This document shows, one piece after another, positions 61,342 through 64,000 of a stretch of 64,000 nt of DNA (the stretch's first letter is position 1; each line of letters begins with the position of its first letter). This stretch comes from Erwinia billingiae Eb661 (GTDB taxonomy: Bacteria > Pseudomonadota > Gammaproteobacteria > Enterobacterales > Enterobacteriaceae): contig NC_014306.1 of NCBI RefSeq assembly GCF_000196615.1, forward strand, positions 2,480,001 to 2,544,000. Reading direction: 5' to 3'. Under the pieces are notes generated by a model. It worked only from the letters and a program-made list of their open reading frames with translations. It was not told where the DNA came from and made no database searches. The translations under genes and the position numbers were made by a program.

Positions 61342-62046
61342 ATGAAACGTTCAACCCTTTCCGCCCTGCTCGCTGCGGGCTCGCTGGCGCTTTGCGCTAT
61401 CCCAACCAGTCAGGCCGCCGAACAGGTGATTTCCACCAATCTTGAGCCGCTCCATCACGTTATCCTTGAGAACCAATATGTCACCGTGATGCGGGTAATG
61501 CTGCGTCCGGGCGAGTCGACGATGTTTCATGAACAGCATCTCGATTATGTGAATACCCACGTTAACGGCAGCCTGGTGAATATCTCCTACCCGGACAAAC
61601 CGGCCAAAAATACCGAGATGAAAAGCGGCAACGTCAAGTTTGGCGCGCATCAGGGCAAATCCGAGACCGATAAGGTCACCAATACCGGCACCACGCTGAA
61701 TCATCAGGTTTCTTTTGAGATCAAACAGGCCGGTCCGCTGAATTTTGGCGGCGCGACCCGTCCCGCCTTGCCGTTATTCCAGCAGGTACTGGATCAGAAA
61801 ACGGTGAAAGGCTGGAAGGTCACGCTGCAACCCGGTGAAAGCACCACGCTGTATACCCAGCATGGCCCCGGCGTCAGGGTGTTCTTCACCGAAGGTCGCC
61901 TGCTGACCGCCATTCCCGGCCAGCCCAATCGCAACAAAGAACAGTGGATCCATCGCGGTGATGCGATGTTGACCCAGCCTGGCAAAATCGAATTAACCAA
62001 CGGCGGCGAGACCCCGCTGATTTTTAACGATTACGAACTGCTTTAA
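61342..62046 (+). CDS. Periplasmic cupin-like protein
   Basis: 234 residues with a signal peptide ending in SQA-AEQVIS. Two half-barrels can be seen: VTVMRVMLRPGESTMFHEQH followed by LDYVNTHVNG, and VTLQPGESTTLYTQHGPGVR. The first keeps two His (FHEQHLDY), the second one His. It may bind metal and act as an isomerase or accessory protein. The function is unknown. A hairpin GCCCGGC/GCCGGGC at 61291-61316, without U-tract, lies between it and the lactonase gene and could tune expression. Confidence 0.75.
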   Translation: MKRSTLSALLAAGSLALCAIPTSQAAEQVISTNLEPLHHVILENQYVTVMRVMLRPGESTMFHEQHLDYVNTHVNGSLVNISYPDKPAKNTEMKSGNVKFGAHQGKSETDKVTNTGTTLNHQVSFEIKQAGPLNFGGATRPALPLFQQVLDQKTVKGWKVTLQPGESTTLYTQHGPGVRVFFTEGRLLTAIPGQPNRNKEQWIHRGDAMLTQPGKIELTNGGETPLIFNDYELL

Positions 62047-62121
62047 CCCAGAGGCGCACGCAGAGGCGCCCTTTGCACCCTGTATAAAAAAAACCGTTTT
62101 CTTTTTTAAGGAGCATGTCAG

Positions 62122-63513
62122 GTGAGACGATTATGTCTGCCTTTCGCCATCAGTCTGAGCCTGCTGTCGGCCGCCAGCGTTGCTGCGCCGCCGTCGCCCG
62201 ATCTGATAGCGAAAGGAAAAATTCTCGCGACCGCAGCCGACTGCGGGGCTTGCCACACGTCACCTCACCAGGGTGCACCGATGGCGGGCGGAGTCGCAAT
62301 CTCCTCCCCAATGGGCAGTATTTATGCCAGCAACATCACCCCTTCACTGAGCGAGGGCATCGGCCAGTACAGCGAAGCGGATTTCGCCCGCGCCGTACGG
62401 CAAGGGATTAACAAGCAAGGGCAACATCTCTACCCGGCGATGCCCTATCCCTCCTATGCAAAAATCAGCGATGACGATATTCACGCGCTGTACGCGTATT
62501 TTATGCATGGCGTGGCACCGGTTGATGTCGCCCCAACCCACACTGCGCTGCCTTTCCCGTTCAGCATCCGCAGTTCGATGGCGGTGTGGAACCTGATGTT
62601 TGCCGGAGACAAACCCTGGACGCCGACGCCTGGCGCCTCGGCTGAGGTCAATCGCGGCGACTATCTGGTCAACGCGCTGGCGCACTGCGATACCTGCCAC
62701 ACGCCGCGCAATGTGCTGATGGGTCAGCAAAACGATCGGGCCTTATCGGGTGGCAGCCTTGGCAGTTGGTACGCGCCCAATATCACCCCCGATCCGCAAT
62801 CCGGGATCGGAAACTGGTCAGCTACCGAGCTGGCTCAGTACCTGAAAACCGGGCATGTTGCCGGCAAAGCGCAGGCCGCCGGTCCAATGGCGGAAGCGGT
62901 GGAACACAGCCTGCAATACCTCTCTGACAGCGATATCCAGGCAATGGTGGCGTATCTGCGCCAGATCCCCGCCGTCAGCAACGGCGCGGTGATGCCGAGG
63001 GACAGCTACGGCGCGCCGTCAGAAACTGAGCAACAGGTTCGTGGCCAGAGCGGCACGGCCGATGCGGGCTGGGCGGTGTTCAGCGGCAGCTGCGCCAACT
63101 GCCATCAGCCTGATGGTCAGGGCAACGCGCGTTACCCGTCGCTGTTCCACAACACCGCCACCGGCGCAGAAAATCCCGATAACCTGGTTTCCGCCATCCT
63201 GTATGGCGTGCACAGGACGGTGAACGGCGAAGGCATTTCCATGCCGGCCTTTGGACCGGATGCCGATTTCACTACCCGCCTGAGCGACAGGCAGATTGCC
63301 GATGTCAGCAATTATGTGCTGAAAAATTACGGCAATCCTCAGCTGACAGTGACCGAGGCGCGGGTGAAAACCCTGCGTGAAGGCGGTGACACGCCGCTGC
63401 TGGTCAGGCTGACGCGCCCTGCGGTATTGGGGAGCGCGGTGGGGGTTGTGCTGCTGCTCGGCGTGATGGGTGTTTGGATCAGAAACAGGAGGCAACATGC
63501 CCGCAAACCGTAA
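62122..63513 (+). CDS. Three-haem membrane cytochrome c, sugar dehydrogenase electron acceptor
   Basis: 463 residues, GTG start 8 bases after AAGGAG. A signal peptide is followed by three haem-binding motifs: CGACH (about 41-45), CDTCH (190-194) and CANCH (325-329). Each has a distal Met region (for example HLYPAMPYPSYAKI and ISMPAFGPDADF). A C-terminal membrane anchor, VLGSAVGVVLLLGVMGVWI, precedes a basic end. The layout is that of the cytochrome subunit of gluconate/sorbitol/alcohol dehydrogenases, which passes electrons to ubiquinone. The gene overlaps the start of the next one by 17 bases, which implies coupled synthesis of one complex. Confidence 0.92.
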   Translation: MRRLCLPFAISLSLLSAASVAAPPSPDLIAKGKILATAADCGACHTSPHQGAPMAGGVAISSPMGSIYASNITPSLSEGIGQYSEADFARAVRQGINKQGQHLYPAMPYPSYAKISDDDIHALYAYFMHGVAPVDVAPTHTALPFPFSIRSSMAVWNLMFAGDKPWTPTPGASAEVNRGDYLVNALAHCDTCHTPRNVLMGQQNDRALSGGSLGSWYAPNITPDPQSGIGNWSATELAQYLKTGHVAGKAQAAGPMAEAVEHSLQYLSDSDIQAMVAYLRQIPAVSNGAVMPRDSYGAPSETEQQVRGQSGTADAGWAVFSGSCANCHQPDGQGNARYPSLFHNTATGAENPDNLVSAILYGVHRTVNGEGISMPAFGPDADFTTRLSDRQIADVSNYVLKNYGNPQLTVTEARVKTLREGGDTPLLVRLTRPAVLGSAVGVVLLLGVMGVWIRNRRQHARKP

Positions 63514-64000
63514 TACACCCGCCGGGATTAGCCGTCGCCGCTTGCTGCAAGGAATGGCGGTGCTGTCTGCCAGCGCGGTTTGCGCCTCGCTGTTTCCGGC
63601 CCAAATGGCCGCAGCACAACAGGCCGTCGACAGCGGCTTTGCGGGCCTGTCGGCCTTTTTAGTCAGCCGCCCAACCAGCCCGGTCCTCAGCCAACGCTAC
63701 TATCAGGCGTTACAACGTCACTATCCTGACTTCCCATCGCAGCTGGCTGCGCTTTCGGACGCCCTGAAAATGCATAATTTCGCCCATGTAGATGAGTTTT
63801 TACAGTCGGTGAAGCCGGATGATGCCCTGTACCAAACGGCGGCATTGATTATCGGCAGTTGGTATACCGGCGTGGTCGGCGAAGGCGCGGACAGCGAGCT
63901 GATCGCCTATTCCGGGGCGATGATGTACCTGCCTACCCAGGGGATTCTGGTGGTCCCGACCTATGGCGGCGGCCCGGATTCCTGGGGTAGCAAGCCCGTT
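63497..64000 (+). CDS. Sugar dehydrogenase small subunit (FAD-SLDH type), 5' part
   Basis: 168 codons are visible before the right edge cuts the gene. CAGGAGG stands 5 bases before the ATG. A twin-arginine signal, ISRRRLLQGMAVLSASAVC, targets folded export. The mature part (LSAFLVSRPTSPVLSQRYYQ, DALYQTAALIIGSWYTGVVG, LIAYSGAMMYLPTQGIL and PTYGGGPDSWGSKP) matches the small subunit of membrane sorbitol/gluconate dehydrogenases. The small subunit escorts the GMC-type FAD subunit, whose gene is expected just beyond the window. Confidence 0.88.
   Translation, partial: MPANRNTPAGISRRRLLQGMAVLSASAVCASLFPAQMAAAQQAVDSGFAGLSAFLVSRPTSPVLSQRYYQALQRHYPDFPSQLAALSDALKMHNFAHVDEFLQSVKPDDALYQTAALIIGSWYTGVVGEGADSELIAYSGAMMYLPTQGILVVPTYGGGPDSWGSKPV

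Noticed and set aside
1..64000. Insertion sequences, integrase genes, tRNA or rRNA genes
   Set aside because: None was recognised on reading both strands, although two regions (6.4-9.9 kb and 46.0-49.8 kb) look horizontally acquired or rearranged.

Overview
The window looks like a chromosomal stretch of a gamma-proteobacterium of the order Enterobacterales, most likely Erwiniaceae (Pantoea/Erwinia relatives). The reasons are a DigH (YddW) lipoprotein that lines up with the E. coli protein over its whole length, enterobacterial CdiA architecture, an E. coli-like IdnD, ProX, the dat-ddc pair and generally GC-rich housekeeping codon use. No rRNA, tRNA, CRISPR array or insertion sequence was recognised. 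The genus is an inference.

Layout. (1) 1-9.9 kb: the 3' part of a contact-dependent inhibition locus. It holds a cdiA truncated by the left edge with its cdiI, followed by a graveyard of orphan toxin/immunity modules. One orphan CdiA-CT is broken by a frameshift in front of an intact DUF2247 immunity gene. Further toxin tails, small immunity-like genes, duplicated pre-toxin DNA and look-alike terminators follow. (2) 10-13 kb: GrpB-family protein, GNAT acetyltransferase and a soluble PAS-PAS-chemoreceptor of BdlA type. (3) 13-19.6 kb: an ABC importer (binding protein, fused permease, ATPase) with an inositol-monophosphatase-like phosphatase. A divergent LacI regulator with two palindromic operators suggests uptake of a phosphorylated or otherwise anionic sugar. 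(4) 19.6-38 kb: mostly single metabolic or stress genes, including DigH (apparently without a canonical start codon), a pentapeptide-repeat protein, a GT14 glycosyltransferase, an autoregulation-ready Fic protein, the 1,3-diaminopropane pair dat-ddc, a threonine-rich lipoprotein, GlxA/HD divergent genes, catalase and a solitary ProX.

(5) 39-46 kb: a hexonate/L-idonate catabolic cluster with RspA/ManD dehydratase, GntR regulator, IdnO-like dehydrogenase, two MFS carriers and IdnD. A perfect CRP site lies in the divergent promoter. (6) 46-49.8 kb: an AT-rich island between two near-identical copies of a terminator hairpin. It encodes a complete class II lanthipeptide synthetase (LanM), a previously uncalled 52-residue precursor peptide and a small unknown protein, with no dedicated exporter, protease or immunity gene. 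This is the most novel system in the window. (7) 50-54.6 kb: AcuI, SDR, alpha/beta hydrolase, and a quinone-oxidoreductase/MarR divergent pair with visible operators.

(8) 54.6-64 kb: an apparent hydroxy-acid/sugar-acid regulon. It comprises an Asp/Glu racemase-like protein, FMN alpha-hydroxy-acid oxidase, a ModA-like protein without signal peptide, a LacI regulator, an MFS carrier, a periplasmic lactonase, a periplasmic cupin, a three-haem cytochrome c and the Tat-exported small subunit of a membrane sugar dehydrogenase cut by the right edge. Four copies of one palindrome, with consensus near TGTAANCGCTTACA, sit in its two divergent promoter regions and tie the genes together.
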